Shown here: piece by piece, positions 58,201 through 64,000 of the stretch | Position numbering within the stretch: the first letter of the stretch is position 1 | Layout of the letters: every line of letters begins with the position of its first letter | Source of the DNA: Pipra filicauda | Taxonomy: Eukaryota > Chordata > Aves > Passeriformes > Pipridae | DNA length: 64,000 bases | NCBI RefSeq assembly: GCF_003945595.2 | Contig: NW_024104445.1 | Coordinates: 682,001 to 746,000 of the forward strand | Direction of reading: 5' to 3' | Translations under genes and position numbers: made by a program | Notes under the pieces: generated by a model | Told to the model about the DNA's origin: nothing | Databases searched by the model: none | The model's input: only the letters and a program-made list of their open reading frames with translations

Positions 58201-61200
58201 AATCTCAGTGGCTGGGAGCTGCTTGGCCCCTCTGCCACCCCGGCTGGGCTGGGGACACTTGTAGGGTCAATGTCCCCAAGCACTTGCACAGCCCTGGGCT
58301 GTAATTAAGGGCTTTGGCATTGGGTTTCAAAGCAGCCCAATGGTTTCCTTGTCTGCTTCCTGCTGGATGCTGGGGATATTTGATATCCAGTTCCCTGGGA
58401 TGTTTGAAATCCAGCTCCCTGGGATGTTTGATATCCAGCTCCCTGGGGTGTTTGATATCCAGCTCCCTGGCATGTTTAATATCCAGTTCCCTGGGATGTT
58501 TGATATCCAGCTCCCTGGGGTGTTTGATATCCAGCTCCCTGGCATGTTTGATATCCAGCTCCCTGGCATGTTTGATATCCAGCTCCCTGGGTTTTGCTGG
58601 CAGCCCCAGCCCCTCTGTCTGTGCCAGCTGAGCAGTGCTGGCTTCCTTGCCCCAGGGCATCAGGTTCCTGCCCCTGGTTTTGGGTAGGGACCATGTGGAT
58701 CCCTCCCAGAGGCAGAGGAGGGCTGGGGTAGGGTCGGTGTGGGGCCAACCCTGTGCTGGGGGGTCTGCAGGCCCATCCATGCCCAACATCCCAGCCCTCT
58801 GTGAGCAGGGCAGTGCCATGGGGCAAAGGAATTGAGGGCAAAACCCTCTGTCCTCGTCCCCCATCAGGCACCAGGGAGGCATCAGGAGCCAGGGAACAGG
58901 ATCTGGTGCCAACCCCAGACCTGCCCTGCGCACAGCCCCAATGAATGTGGGCAGGGGGATGTGAGTCCTCCCTCTCTGCCCTTCCCAAGGCCAACTCAGG
59001 GCTTTGCCTCCCCTTTTGGGGGCTTGGGCAGCCCTTGGCACGGGGCAGGAAGGGTGGGAATAGAGGGACACGGTGCTTGATTCCATCCCTGTTTGTCCAC
59101 AGGGACCCTGTGGAGCCCCAGGAGAGCCGGGGGAGAAAGGCCAGCGGGGGTACACGGTGAGGGCTGGGGGGGTGGGGGGCTTCCTGGGGGGAGAGCCCAG
59201 TTTGGAGGGGTTGAGTGTGTGCTTGGGAATGTCCTGGGATCTTTGGGGACCCTGCCCCTCGTGGATCAGCCCTGGGTGAGGGAGAACATAACGGGTTTGG
59301 GGCCAGTTTGGGAACGGTTGGGTTGGGTTTGTCCCTGCTCTGATTTACATTTGGCCCATCTGCTGGAGCCCAGCAGAGCCAGGGGTGCTTGGGCTTCTTG
59401 CAAAACTTCAAAGAGCAATAAATACTCCTTAAAGTTTGGATTAGAAGTGGGATGGGGTGACAGTGCTGGGTTTTGGGCTGTGTGGCCAGGCGTGAGCACA
59501 GGGGGTGATGGGGCCCTTCAGGGTGGGAGGTGGAAAAACAAATCTCCCCAAAACAGCTTGGATGTTTTTGCAACCAGATTCTTCACTTGAGCAGGAGCTG
59601 AGGCAGCTGCATCGTTCTGCCCTTCCTTCAAACTCTGACTTTTAAACTAAAACCAAGCCCAGATTTTGGACTTGACAAAAATGTCCCAGAATTTTTGAGA
59701 AAACCAAACAATCACAGCAAGTTGAAGGGAAATGTCCTCTCTTGGGTCCAGACTGCTCTTTAACTTGCCTGAATTCAGGATTTTCAGGGAGCTAAGGGCT
59801 AAAGTAAAAGCTGCCCCTAAGCTTTAGCTGATGATGCCCAGTCCAGAGGATCCTGCACGTGGGAAAGCATCAGGAATGGCCATGGCTTGGAACCAAGAAG
59901 CTGATGCAGAAGGTTTTCACTTGACCTTCTCTTACTTCCATGTTGTACAGTCACTGGTTGGGACTATCCCACTGTTTTGGTGGAGAACCTGGGCAGATCC
60001 ATGTGCCAGACACTTGCAGCACCTGGATTCCTGAAGCTTTTCCCTGCCAGCCCTGCCCATGTCCTGGCCAGGAATTGCTGCAAAATCCAGAGGCAGGCAG
60101 AGCTCAGGGTTTCGTTCGTTGGTATCACAATAATGTGGATATTTTAACTTTCTGTGCATGGCTTTTTTTCTCCCCAGGGTGAACCCGGGCTCCAGGGCTT
60201 GCCAGGACGGGTGGGTTACCCTGGCTCAGATGGCACCCCTGGCCTGGATGGCAAACCTGGGCCGTGGGGGCTGCCAGGAGAGCAGGTGAGGATGGGCAGG
60301 GCAGGGCCAGAGAGCCCAGAAACTCCTGATGCTGCTCCTTGTGTTCTCTTACCTCCTTTAGAATATTCCTCCTAAGCCCGCAATCCAGGCAGTCCTGGAT
60401 CAGGGTTCAGGCTCATGTTTCCCAGGAAAAAGGGCTGTGGAACATCCCAGATGTGCATTCAGGTGCTGGGATAACTGGAGTGCTGCAGCTCCTGGATTGG
60501 GGTGGGTGCAGGCACGAGGGCTGGAACTTGGAATCATGGAATGGTTTGGGTTGGAAAGGACCTTAAAAATCATCTCCCTCCACCCCCCTGCCATGGGCAG
60601 GGACACCTTCCGCTGTCCCAAGTGGGTCTGAGCCCTTGAGGGCTCAAAACTTGGAGGTGGAGATAGAAATGAGAGCAGTTGTGGGCTGCCTGGATGACAT
60701 TCAGTTCAGGGAGCTGGTTCCTTGGGGCTGGGATGGTCCCTGCCCTTTTCCAGACCCTGGGCACCAATCCCTGGGGAATACAGCACACCAGGGCTTGGGA
60801 GCTTCCTCAGGGGGGTTTTGGAGGACAATGCTGAGGGGTTTGGGGCACTGAGGAGGGGGTGGGACACGGGTGGGAGGTGCTGGGCAGCCCCTCAGTGCCT
60901 GCTCTGCTCCTTCCTCCCTCTCCCCAGGGGCTGCAGGGCTTCCAGGGTGACCGTGGGGTGGCTGGAGAGAAGGGAGAGGAGGTAAGTGGGCTCTTGTGGT
61001 GCTGTGGGCACGGTGCAGTGCCAACTCCAGCCCCAGCACGTGCCAAGCACTCAGAGCTTTCATCACTGGTTTCACTGGTACCACACCAGCAGCAGGAGCT
61101 GCCAGTGCACGTTGCTGCAGCTCCTCTCCAGGGGATTTGTCAGCCAGGATGTAAAATGTCCATAAAAAGGGGAATGCTAATGGTTTGTCACCCTTTATTT

Positions 61201-64000
61201 TTTTTTATTTTATTTTTTAATCCCTTTTCCCTCCCACTTAGTCTTTTTAAAGGTAAAATTTTTAGAGCTGCCCCAGGGAGATTTTTGGGCTCCTCTGAGG
61301 TCTGATCATGCCAGGGCTTTGGAAACCTGATTTCTTCTTTTTGAAACAGCAACCCCACGTGGTTTATCATATGTGATATCTTATGTATGAGATCATATCT
61401 CTATAATTTGATATATTATCATGTTATCCTATATCTTTTCTGGCCCATCCTTTGTACCCTCCTGCCCGTGGAGAGCCCTGTGGGTGCTGGGACACCTCTG
61501 TGTCACTGCTGTGGGGGATGTGGCTTGGGACATAGGATGAGGGACCAGCATCCAGGGTTTGCTCCTGTGGGGACTCTTTTTATAGCATGTGGGAGGTCCC
61601 CATCCCCCTGAACCCCACCAACTGTGTCCTTAAGCTCCTGATGGTCCAGCTGGAGCTCACACATCCTTGTTCTTCCCTTTCCAGGGTTTCTTGGGTGACC
61701 CTGGGCCTGCTGGGGAGAAAGGAGAGAAGGGAGTGAAGGTGAGGGGGTCTGTCTGTGCTCTGGGTTGGGCAGGGAGGGGGTTCCTCCTTCCCTGCAGCCC
61801 CAGGTCATGCTCTCCTCCATTGCTCAGGCTGCTCTTGCCTTTTCCAGGGGGTGAAGGGAGAAAATGGCCTGCCAGGTCCTGTTGGGCTCCAGGTGAGTGA
61901 ACAGAGGGTGTCTCGCTCCCTGCTGTGCCAGGATTCCTCCTGCCCTCCATCCCCTTTCCTGATTTGCCCCCTTTACCTCTCTGTGATGTCCCTAAGCTCC
62001 ATCCCTGGCTCCAGCCCATGGCTTTAAGCAAAGCCCTCGTGTTCCCTGTGTTTTCCTGACCCTCCTGCAAGGGATGGGACAGAGGCAGCTGCCACCTCAG
62101 GGTGGGCACTTCCCTGACACTCCCTCCTGGCTTCTCTCCCAGGGGCTGTCGGGTCTGAAGGGTGTGATGGGCTTCCAGGGCCCTGCAGGGCCAGAGGTGA
62201 GTGGTTTTAGTTCCTCTCTGTCCCCAAAGAAGTGCAGGAGCCTGGTGATCCCACTGGAAAGATGGCTCTGAGGAGGGAGGACCTTGGGATTTGCCTCCCC
62301 TCCCGACTGTCCTCTCCCACCAGGATGTTTGAATCCCAGCCTGTTCTCCTGTTCTCCCCTGGCTGGGGGTGAAGTGAAATGAGCCTTTGCAGAGTTTCTT
62401 TTAGTGGTTTATTGTAGGTTTCTTTTAGTGGTTTATTGTAGGTTTCTTTTAGTGGTTTATTGTAGGTTTATTTTAGTGGTTCACTGGAGGTGACCACCTT
62501 CAGCTGAGGTGAATCCCAGGCTGGCAGTGCCTGGGTTTTCCATGCTGCTCCCAGCCGTGTCTTTGGGAGCATCCCAGCCAGGACTGGGCTTGCAGAAGAT
62601 TTCAAAGGCAAATTGAAGTGGTTTGGTGGTGAATGGAAGCACCTTCCAACAGGAAGGGAGTGGGCCTGGTTGCGGGGGCATCAGGTAGCTGATACTTGAT
62701 GTGAAGGAAAGGGGGAATTTGGGATGAAGGAGAGAATCAGAGCAAAAATGGCATCTCCTCTCTGCTGTTCCAGGGAGAAGGTGGCTCAGTGGGTCCCCCA
62801 GGCCCTGCTGGCCCTGTGGTAAGTCACAGATTTTGGGTACAAACCGTGGCCAAAGCACAGGTGGTGGAACTGGGCAAGACCACCATGGGCAGGTGGGACC
62901 ACCGTGTCCTGCCCAGCTCATCCCTTGTGCTGAGTTTTAATCTAAAAACGATGAACTTCATTAAAATCCCCCTGGTAGCGTGGGGAGGAATTACAAAAGG
63001 ACCCCAGTAAAGCCCCCCAGTATCCCCACGAGCCCAGGGCTGCCCCTGCTGCCAGGGGAGATGCCCGGGGGTCCCCGTGCCATCCCCTCCTGCGTGGTGA
63101 GAGGGCTGAGCAGGGTCTGTCCTCGCAGGGGGAGCAGGGCCAGCCGGGATCCGTGGGCTGCAGAGGCATCAATGGCTCTCAGGTGGGTCTGCCCCAGCTC
63201 CCACCCTTTGCCATTTGGGATTTCCCGCTCCCTGTGCTCACCCCATCCCTTCCCTGCTCTCTCCACAGGGGGACATGGGCCCTCCTGGCCTGCCCGGCCC
63301 GCGGGGCCCCAAGGTGGGTGCACCCAGGGGTGAGGGCACCTCGGGGGGACGGGGTGTCCCAGGATGGGAGGGTGCTCTGAGGGTGGTCTCCTCCAGCTGG
63401 GCTGTGATCCCAAACCCCTCAAAACCCCACAGAGAGGCTGGGGCACAGGTGGGAATCCTTTCTGTCCCCCTTGGCACGGCTGTGCTGGCTGGCGCTGGAG
63501 CTCCTCAGCAGCTGGGAATTCCCGGGAGAGGTTTCCCACCCTGGTGCCTGCAGGGCTGTGGTTCTACCACATCCTTCACTGCCTTTCAGGGACCGCAGGG
63601 ACTGCAGGGCAGACGTGGCCCCCCCGGCCCCAGGGGCTCCCAGGTGAGTGAGTGGGTGATCCTGGCGTGGGGGATCCCCCCTCCCCGTGCTCCTGCTGAG
63701 GGATGAAGGAGCTGCTGGGGTTTGTCCCCCGTGTCCTTTGCAAATGGACATGAAACCCTTGATCCTGGGGGTCCTCACGGCCCCCCGGGGGTGGGAGGGT
63801 GGCAAGGGCTGTGTGCCACGGGCAGGATGTGTGGGCAGAGGGGGTGAAGGGTCTCCTGGGGGGAGCTGGACAGGGGTCCTGTGGGCTGGGGTCTCGTCCC
63901 CAGAGCAGGGCAGGGAGCAGCATCCCTCTTCTCCCAGACATCCCGCTGCCTTTGCTCTTCCCCAGGGTCCAGCTGGGATGGAGGGATCCAGTGGTCCCAA
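31928..64000 (+). CDS. Divergent fibrillar collagen (clade B-like), 5' part, 22 exons, continues past window
   Basis: Seen: joined exons stay in frame across compatible splice phases and encode, in order, a TSPN/laminin-G-like domain with four Cys, a variable region with an acidic run, a short Gly-X-Y minor helix, a non-collagenous linker and the first 218 residues of an uninterrupted Gly-X-Y major helix. Helix exons are 45, 54 or 108 bases and end at complete triplets, the classical fibrillar collagen pattern. Known: type V/XI (clade B) collagens share this domain order and TSPN split over small exons; they are secreted, and their retained N-terminal domain controls fibril diameter. Inferred: an extracellular matrix procollagen chain related to types V/XI. 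The TSPN end (Gln-Gln, GDP-x-AA, then Cys-x2-Tyr-x3-Cys) resembles clade B, but helix and linker are very different from the type V/XI chains I can recall. Types XXIV/XXVII fit poorly because their TSPN lies largely in one long exon. Exon 1 with the signal peptide, most of the helix and the C-propeptide are not in view. Confidence 0.88.
32205..32382 (+). mobile_element. CR1 3' fragment in the intron between exons A and B
   Basis: Short copy with TGGAAGTGTCCAAGGCCATG, GGAAGGTGTCCCTGCCCGTG and the end CCATTCCATGATTTTTT, sense to the collagen gene. Confidence 0.8.
33007..33165 (+). CDS. Collagen exon B: TSPN domain
   Basis: Acceptor TGCCAG, donor GTAAGT, 159 bases, phase 2 to phase 2. The split codons rebuild Arg at the left border and Glu at the right. 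It encodes the hydrophobic core strands of the TSPN fold (FADELSVLMKL, then LVTILSHRSHVLFQI) and ends in a basic patch TTRRRHYE. A basic surface is common in TSPN domains and can bind heparan sulfate; here that is only an inference. Confidence 0.87.
33669..33864 (+). CDS. Collagen exon C: TSPN domain
   Basis: Acceptor CACACAG, donor GTGAGT, 196 bases, phase 2 to phase 0. It contains the signature GDGHWHQVALSIS followed by LELHVDCR, equivalent to the DGKWHRVA...VDC block of laminin-G/TSPN domains, including the second conserved Cys. It ends with GLIIIGG and ESFEIPFK. Between exons B and C there is a plain 503-base intron. Confidence 0.9.
34165..34392 (+). mobile_element. CR1 3' fragment upstream of exon D
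   Basis: Starts AGGGTTAGATGGGATATTGG and ends past GGTGTCCCTGCCAAGG. The terminal tail is degenerate. It lies about 110 bases before the exon D acceptor. Confidence 0.75.
34501..34644 (+). CDS. Collagen exon D: end of TSPN domain and start of variable region
   Basis: Acceptor CTCCCCAG, 144 bases, phase 0 to 0. It encodes GALQQLTFVMGDPSAAAEHC followed by HSYNSSC, giving the third and fourth TSPN Cys. The order Gln-Gln, Gly-Asp-Pro-x-Ala-Ala, Cys-x2-Tyr-x3-Cys is the end signature of type V/XI TSPN domains. NSS is a possible N-glycosylation site beside the last Cys. The remaining residues are Ser/Thr/Trp rich. The donor, GTGTGG, is weak but keeps phase 0 with the next exon. Confidence 0.88.
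35500..35622. repeat. 15-base minisatellite
   Basis: Eight copies of GTGACACCCACCCAG with CCA/CAT and CAGG/CAAG variants. The preceding 25 bases and first units recur at 36,003-36,055. Confidence 0.9.
36003..36055. repeat. Local duplicate of the 35.48 kb minisatellite edge
   Basis: GTCCTGGCAGCAAAGAGAGA and two repeat units match 35,478-35,530. Confidence 0.75.
36440..36481 (+). CDS. Collagen exon E: short variable-region exon
   Basis: A 14-codon exon (VLKETNEIQDSSAQ) between acceptor CTCTCCAG and donor GTAAGA, phase 0 on both sides. Small polar exons follow the TSPN domain in type V/XI genes. Support is the clean splice sites and matching phase. No other exon is evident in the 11.8 kb that follows. 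Confidence 0.68.
37690..38300. promoter_or_regulatory. Repeat-free AT-rich block, possible conserved non-coding element
   Basis: Unique sequence in the large intron with several TAAT/ATTA cores (around 37,745-37,790 and 37,970-38,010) and no CR1 or tandem repeats. Its base composition differs from the flanking CT-rich intron. This is compositional evidence only. Confidence 0.22.
39580..40050. mobile_element. CR1 fold-back: fragments in opposite orientations
   Basis: A minus-oriented CR1 tail (39,580-39,630), a plus-oriented block (39,650-39,785, GGGGCTCCAAGAGAGCTGGA) and a minus-oriented block (39,789-40,050) abut. The last two are inverted versions of overlapping CR1 segments and would form a hairpin. 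Confidence 0.7.
41875..42215 (-). mobile_element. CR1 LINE fragment
   Basis: Begins with the tail GAATCATGGAATGGTTTGGG and runs to GACTGGAAGGCCACAGTTAG. Its 5' side abuts the CCTTCCCAAA array. Confidence 0.85.
42221..42376. repeat. CCTTCCCAAA array
   Basis: Regular CCTTCCCTTCCCAAA-type units (15 and 10 bases) abutting a CR1 5' end. Same motif as the 8.5 kb array. Confidence 0.92.
44461..44520 (-). mobile_element. CR1 3' tail fragment
   Basis: About 60 bases: TGGAATCATTTAGGTTGGAA, then AAGGTCATTGAGCCCAACC. Confidence 0.65.
44585..45095 (+). mobile_element. CR1 LINE fragment
   Basis: From the ORF2 end (CAGTTTTGGGCCCTTCTC, AAGAAAGACATTGAGG) to the tail CTCCAACCTAAATTC, CTTGGATTCT. Same class as the copies at 12.6 and 21 kb. 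Confidence 0.85.
45525..46080 (-). mobile_element. CR1 LINE fragment, long
   Basis: Tail CATAGAAACATGGAATGG at left, running more than 550 bases to the block CCTGTCCTGCTGCCCACAC. The longest copy of this subfamily here. Confidence 0.85.
46490..46810. promoter_or_regulatory. Intronic CpG-rich patch
   Basis: A second CpG-dense stretch, in the large intron between exons E and F. The 60 bases from 46,681 hold seven CpGs. It is bounded by ordinary CpG-poor sequence and lies just downstream of a CR1 fragment. It could be an alternative promoter or enhancer. No exon with matching phase was recognised in it. Confidence 0.45.
47430..47778 (+). mobile_element. CR1 LINE fragment
   Basis: From CTAAAGGGGCTCCAAGAGAG to the degenerate tail ATCTTCAAGGTGCCTTTTAC. 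Confidence 0.82.
48033..48190 (-). mobile_element. CR1 fragment just upstream of exon F
   Basis: Tail GGATCACAGAGTCATTAAGG, then CACTGAGTCCAGCC and AACACTCCCAGGGATGGTGA. It ends about 70 bases before the exon F acceptor and so lies beside the branch-point region. Confidence 0.8.
48260..48521 (+). CDS. Collagen exon F: acidic variable region
   Basis: Acceptor CTTTCCAG. It encodes a Ser/Leu/Asp-rich segment, then an acidic run (SAEEEEEGSLSIEDEGFELL), the sequon NST, and a short Gly/Pro/Ser-rich tail. Acidic variable regions are typical of clade B chains. I place the donor at 48,522 (AAG/GTTTGC) because it gives phase 1, which the next exon needs, and rebuilds a Gly codon. A weaker phase-1 donor lies at 48,516 (ATG/GTCAAG). 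The reading frame stays open past 48,570, so the exact 3' end is uncertain. Confidence 0.72.
48588..48611. repeat. (TTA)n microsatellite near exon G
   Basis: TTATTATTATTATTATTAC about 30 bases before the exon G acceptor. Confidence 0.85.
48643..49016 (+). CDS. Collagen exon G: basic/Pro-rich region running into the minor helix
   Basis: Acceptor ATCCACCCAG, donor GTGAGT, 374 bases, phase 1 to 0. It encodes 124 residues rich in Lys, Arg, Ala, Pro and Gln, with an early basic stretch (KTHRAAKKD), a sequon NIT and no cysteines. The exon ends with Gly-X-Y triplets (PGPPGLPGPPGLP), so the minor triple helix begins inside it. The first roughly 110 residues resemble no domain I recognise. Confidence 0.85.
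50240..50645 (+). mobile_element. CR1 fragments, composite
   Basis: A plus-oriented CR1 block to about 50,455 followed by a second CR1-type block (50,460-50,645) that is part of the inverted duplicate with 5.04-5.58 kb. Confidence 0.75.
50460..51010 (-). repeat. Inverted segmental duplicate, right copy
   Basis: Partner of 5,036-5,580 in opposite orientation. It lies between two CR1 fragments. It keeps only the last few units of the minisatellite, ending at CCTCTGTCCTG before CTTCTTTCATTTC. Confidence 0.85.
51025..51190 (+). mobile_element. CR1 3' fragment
   Basis: GGAACAGGTTGCCCCATCCC through GGAAGGTGTCCCTGCC to GTGTGGGATTCTGTG. It directly abuts the truncated end of the inverted duplicate. 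Confidence 0.8.
52174..52218 (+). CDS. Collagen exon H: minor helix, 45 bases
   Basis: Acceptor TTTCAG, donor GTGAGT. Five Gly-X-Y triplets (GCPGRRGLVGPKGDK), starting on a Gly codon in phase 0. The X-position Cys in the first triplet is unusual for a fibrillar collagen helix. Confidence 0.92.
53034..53153 (+). CDS. Collagen exon I: end of minor helix and first half of linker
   Basis: Acceptor CTCCCCAG, donor GTGAGT, 120 bases, phase 0. Seven Gly-X-Y triplets precede a Gly-Val-Pro and a non-collagenous segment (TIVLWRNSREDWQTFT). In type V/XI genes the equivalent exon ends the minor helix with a hydrophobic Met/Leu/Pro/Phe stretch, so position and architecture match while the sequence does not. 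Confidence 0.9.
53619..53821. repeat. 29-base minisatellite, seven copies
   Basis: Unit begins GTGGGGAGCACAGGAGCAGG and ends ATGGGACCT. Seven full copies with few changes plus a partial eighth, in the intron after exon I. Confidence 0.92.
54806..54829. repeat. (GTT)n microsatellite
   Basis: Run of TTG triplets just left of the densest CpG-island sequence. Confidence 0.85.
55233..55284. repeat. (TCTG)n microsatellite
   Basis: About 13 perfect TCTG units at the right edge of the CpG island. Confidence 0.92.
55930..56290. repeat. G-rich minisatellite
   Basis: Core unit of about 39 bases (GGGAGGGTGACACAGGGTGG, then a G run and TCAGGGAGGGGCT), regular at 56,065-56,190 and degenerate on both sides. 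Confidence 0.85.
57992..58030 (+). CDS. Collagen exon J: second half of linker
   Basis: A 13-codon exon (QSSFYQLLHAGWP) between acceptor TCCTTTCAG and donor GTGAGT, phase 0. It is preceded by a long pyrimidine tract. It corresponds in position to the Gln/Ala-rich helix-linker exon of type V/XI chains, just before the major triple helix. The aromatic and leucine residues suggest a short amphipathic segment (inference). Confidence 0.82.
58137..58190 (+). CDS. Collagen exon K: first major-helix exon, 54 bases
   Basis: Acceptor ATCCAG, donor GTAAGT. It encodes Arg-Lys-Pro followed by five triplets (GAPGPPGHPGKTGAP), so the major Gly-X-Y helix starts at its second triplet. It is the only 54-base helix exon here that does not open on Gly, as expected for a junction exon. 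Confidence 0.92.
58379..58590. repeat. 24-base minisatellite, about nine copies
   Basis: Unit TTTGATATCCAGCTCCCTGG plus GATG, in the intron after exon K. Because 24 is a multiple of three, all frames stay open on both strands, creating long false reading frames. Confidence 0.92.
59103..59156 (+). CDS. Collagen exon L: major helix, 54 bases
   Basis: Acceptor TCCACAG, donor GTGAGG. Six triplets beginning GPCGAPGEPGEKG. It carries a Cys in the Y position of its first triplet and a GEKG motif of the kind that stabilises triple helices and offers hydroxylysine. Confidence 0.93.
60178..60285 (+). CDS. Collagen exon M: major helix, 108 bases
   Basis: Acceptor CTCCCCAG, donor GTGAGG. Twelve triplets beginning GEPGLQGLPGRVG. 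At 108 bases it is a double-size exon, a recognised fibrillar collagen class formed by loss of an intron between two 54-base exons. Confidence 0.94.
60530..60645 (-). mobile_element. CR1 3' tail fragment among helix exons
   Basis: GGAATCATGGAATGGTTTGG through GGGACACCTTCCGCTGTCC. It is the only CR1 piece seen in the major-helix cluster. Confidence 0.78.
60928..60981 (+). CDS. Collagen exon N: major helix, 54 bases
   Basis: Acceptor CTCCCCAG, donor GTAAGT. Six triplets, GLQGFQGDRGVAGEKGEE. The frame is unbroken with the neighbours. Confidence 0.94.
61685..61738 (+). CDS. Collagen exon O: major helix, 54 bases
   Basis: Acceptor TTTCCAG, donor GTGAGG. Six triplets, GFLGDPGPAGEKGEKGVK, Lys-rich in the Y position and so likely to offer hydroxylysine and cross-link sites. 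Confidence 0.94.
61848..61892 (+). CDS. Collagen exon P: major helix, 45 bases
   Basis: Acceptor TTTTCCAG, donor GTGAGT. Five triplets, GVKGENGLPGPVGLQ. Only 109 bases of intron separate it from the previous exon. Confidence 0.94.
62143..62196 (+). CDS. Collagen exon Q: major helix, 54 bases
   Basis: Acceptor CTCTCCCAG, donor GTGAGT. Six triplets, GLSGLKGVMGFQGPAGPE. Confidence 0.94.
62395..62490. repeat. 24-base tandem repeat, four copies
   Basis: Three identical copies of TTTCTTTTAGTGGTTTATTG plus TAGG, then one diverged copy, in the intron between exons Q and R. Confidence 0.92.
62774..62818 (+). CDS. Collagen exon R: major helix, 45 bases
   Basis: Acceptor TGTTCCAG, donor GTAAGT. Five triplets, GEGGSVGPPGPAGPV. 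One triplet carries Gly in the X position (GGS after GE), giving locally flexible sequence. Confidence 0.93.
63129..63182 (+). CDS. Collagen exon S: major helix, 54 bases
   Basis: Acceptor CCTCGCAG, donor GTGGGT. Six triplets, GEQGQPGSVGCRGINGSQ, with a Cys in the X position of the fourth triplet and few prolines, so a locally weak helix. Confidence 0.93.
63269..63313 (+). CDS. Collagen exon T: major helix, 45 bases
   Basis: Acceptor CTCCACAG, donor GTGGGT. Five triplets, GDMGPPGLPGPRGPK. The preceding intron is only 86 bases. Confidence 0.93.
63590..63643 (+). CDS. Collagen exon U: major helix, 54 bases
   Basis: Acceptor GCCTTTCAG, donor GTGAGT. Six triplets, GPQGLQGRRGPPGPRGSQ. Confidence 0.93.
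63966..64000 (+). CDS. Collagen exon V: major helix, cut by window end
   Basis: Acceptor TTCCCCAG. Eleven codons (GPAGMEGSSGP) and part of a twelfth are visible before the window ends. The gene continues to the right, where most of a roughly 1,000-residue helix and the C-propeptide should lie if the family pattern holds. Confidence 0.9.

Noticed and set aside
58205..59155. Minus-strand frame of 316 residues and the overlapping 365-residue frame (58,476-59,573)
   Set aside because: Both run through the 24-base minisatellite, whose period is a multiple of three. No domain, and they overlap collagen exon L on the other strand.
31928..64000. Assignment as COL24A1 or COL27A1
   Set aside because: Those chains have most of the TSPN and variable region in one long exon and lack this type of minor helix and linker; here the TSPN is split over four small exons.
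31928..64000. Assignment as a FACIT collagen (types IX, XII, XIV, XVI, XIX, XXI, XXII)
   Set aside because: The helix in view is long and uninterrupted with strict 45/54/108 exons, and the TSPN end signature matches fibrillar clade B, not FACIT.

Overview
The window looks like bird nuclear DNA, and the dense CR1 content fits a songbird. This is inferred from about thirty truncated CR1 LINE fragments, many ending in the bird CR1 3' tail (ATTCTRTG-like), from short introns with GT-AG ends, and from intronic CpG islands and many minisatellites. No bacterial, phage or plasmid features were seen.

Only one gene is supported: the 5' part of a fibrillar collagen gene on the plus strand, from about 31.9 kb to the right edge, where it continues past the window. 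I find 22 exons in a consistent reading frame. Four (31,928-34,644) encode a thrombospondin N-terminal-like (TSPN / laminin-G-like) domain with its four cysteines. One 14-codon exon, one acidic exon (48,260-48,521) and most of a basic, proline-rich exon (48,643-49,016) form the variable region. The end of that exon plus exons at 52,174 and 53,034 form a short minor triple helix. A non-collagenous linker with two Trp in its first half and one in its second spans 53,100-58,030. From 58,137 on, exons of 54, 45 or 108 bases, nearly all starting with a Gly codon, encode an uninterrupted Gly-X-Y major helix (218 residues in view). The exon sizes, domain order and TSPN signature place it next to clade B fibrillar collagens (types V and XI). 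The sequence is very divergent, though, so I give no gene symbol. Exon 1 (signal peptide) was not found.

Layout: 1-31.9 kb is upstream or intron 1, with CR1 fragments, an AT-rich microsatellite, pyrimidine arrays and minisatellites, and no supported gene. 31.9-36.5 kb holds the TSPN exons. 36.5-48.3 kb is one large intron with CR1 copies, a CR1 fold-back and a CpG-rich patch near 46.6 kb. 48.3-58.2 kb holds the variable region, minor helix and linker, with a strong CpG island near 55 kb just before the major helix. 58.1-64 kb is the CR1-poor exon cluster of the major helix.

Three points deserve a second look. First, the collagen itself may be an undescribed or fast-evolving clade B-related chain, with Cys residues inside its helices. 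Second, the CpG island at 54.6-55.3 kb could be an internal promoter for a short chain lacking the TSPN domain. Third, a nearly identical inverted duplicate of about 545 bp lies 45 kb apart (5.04-5.58 kb and 50.46-51.01 kb).
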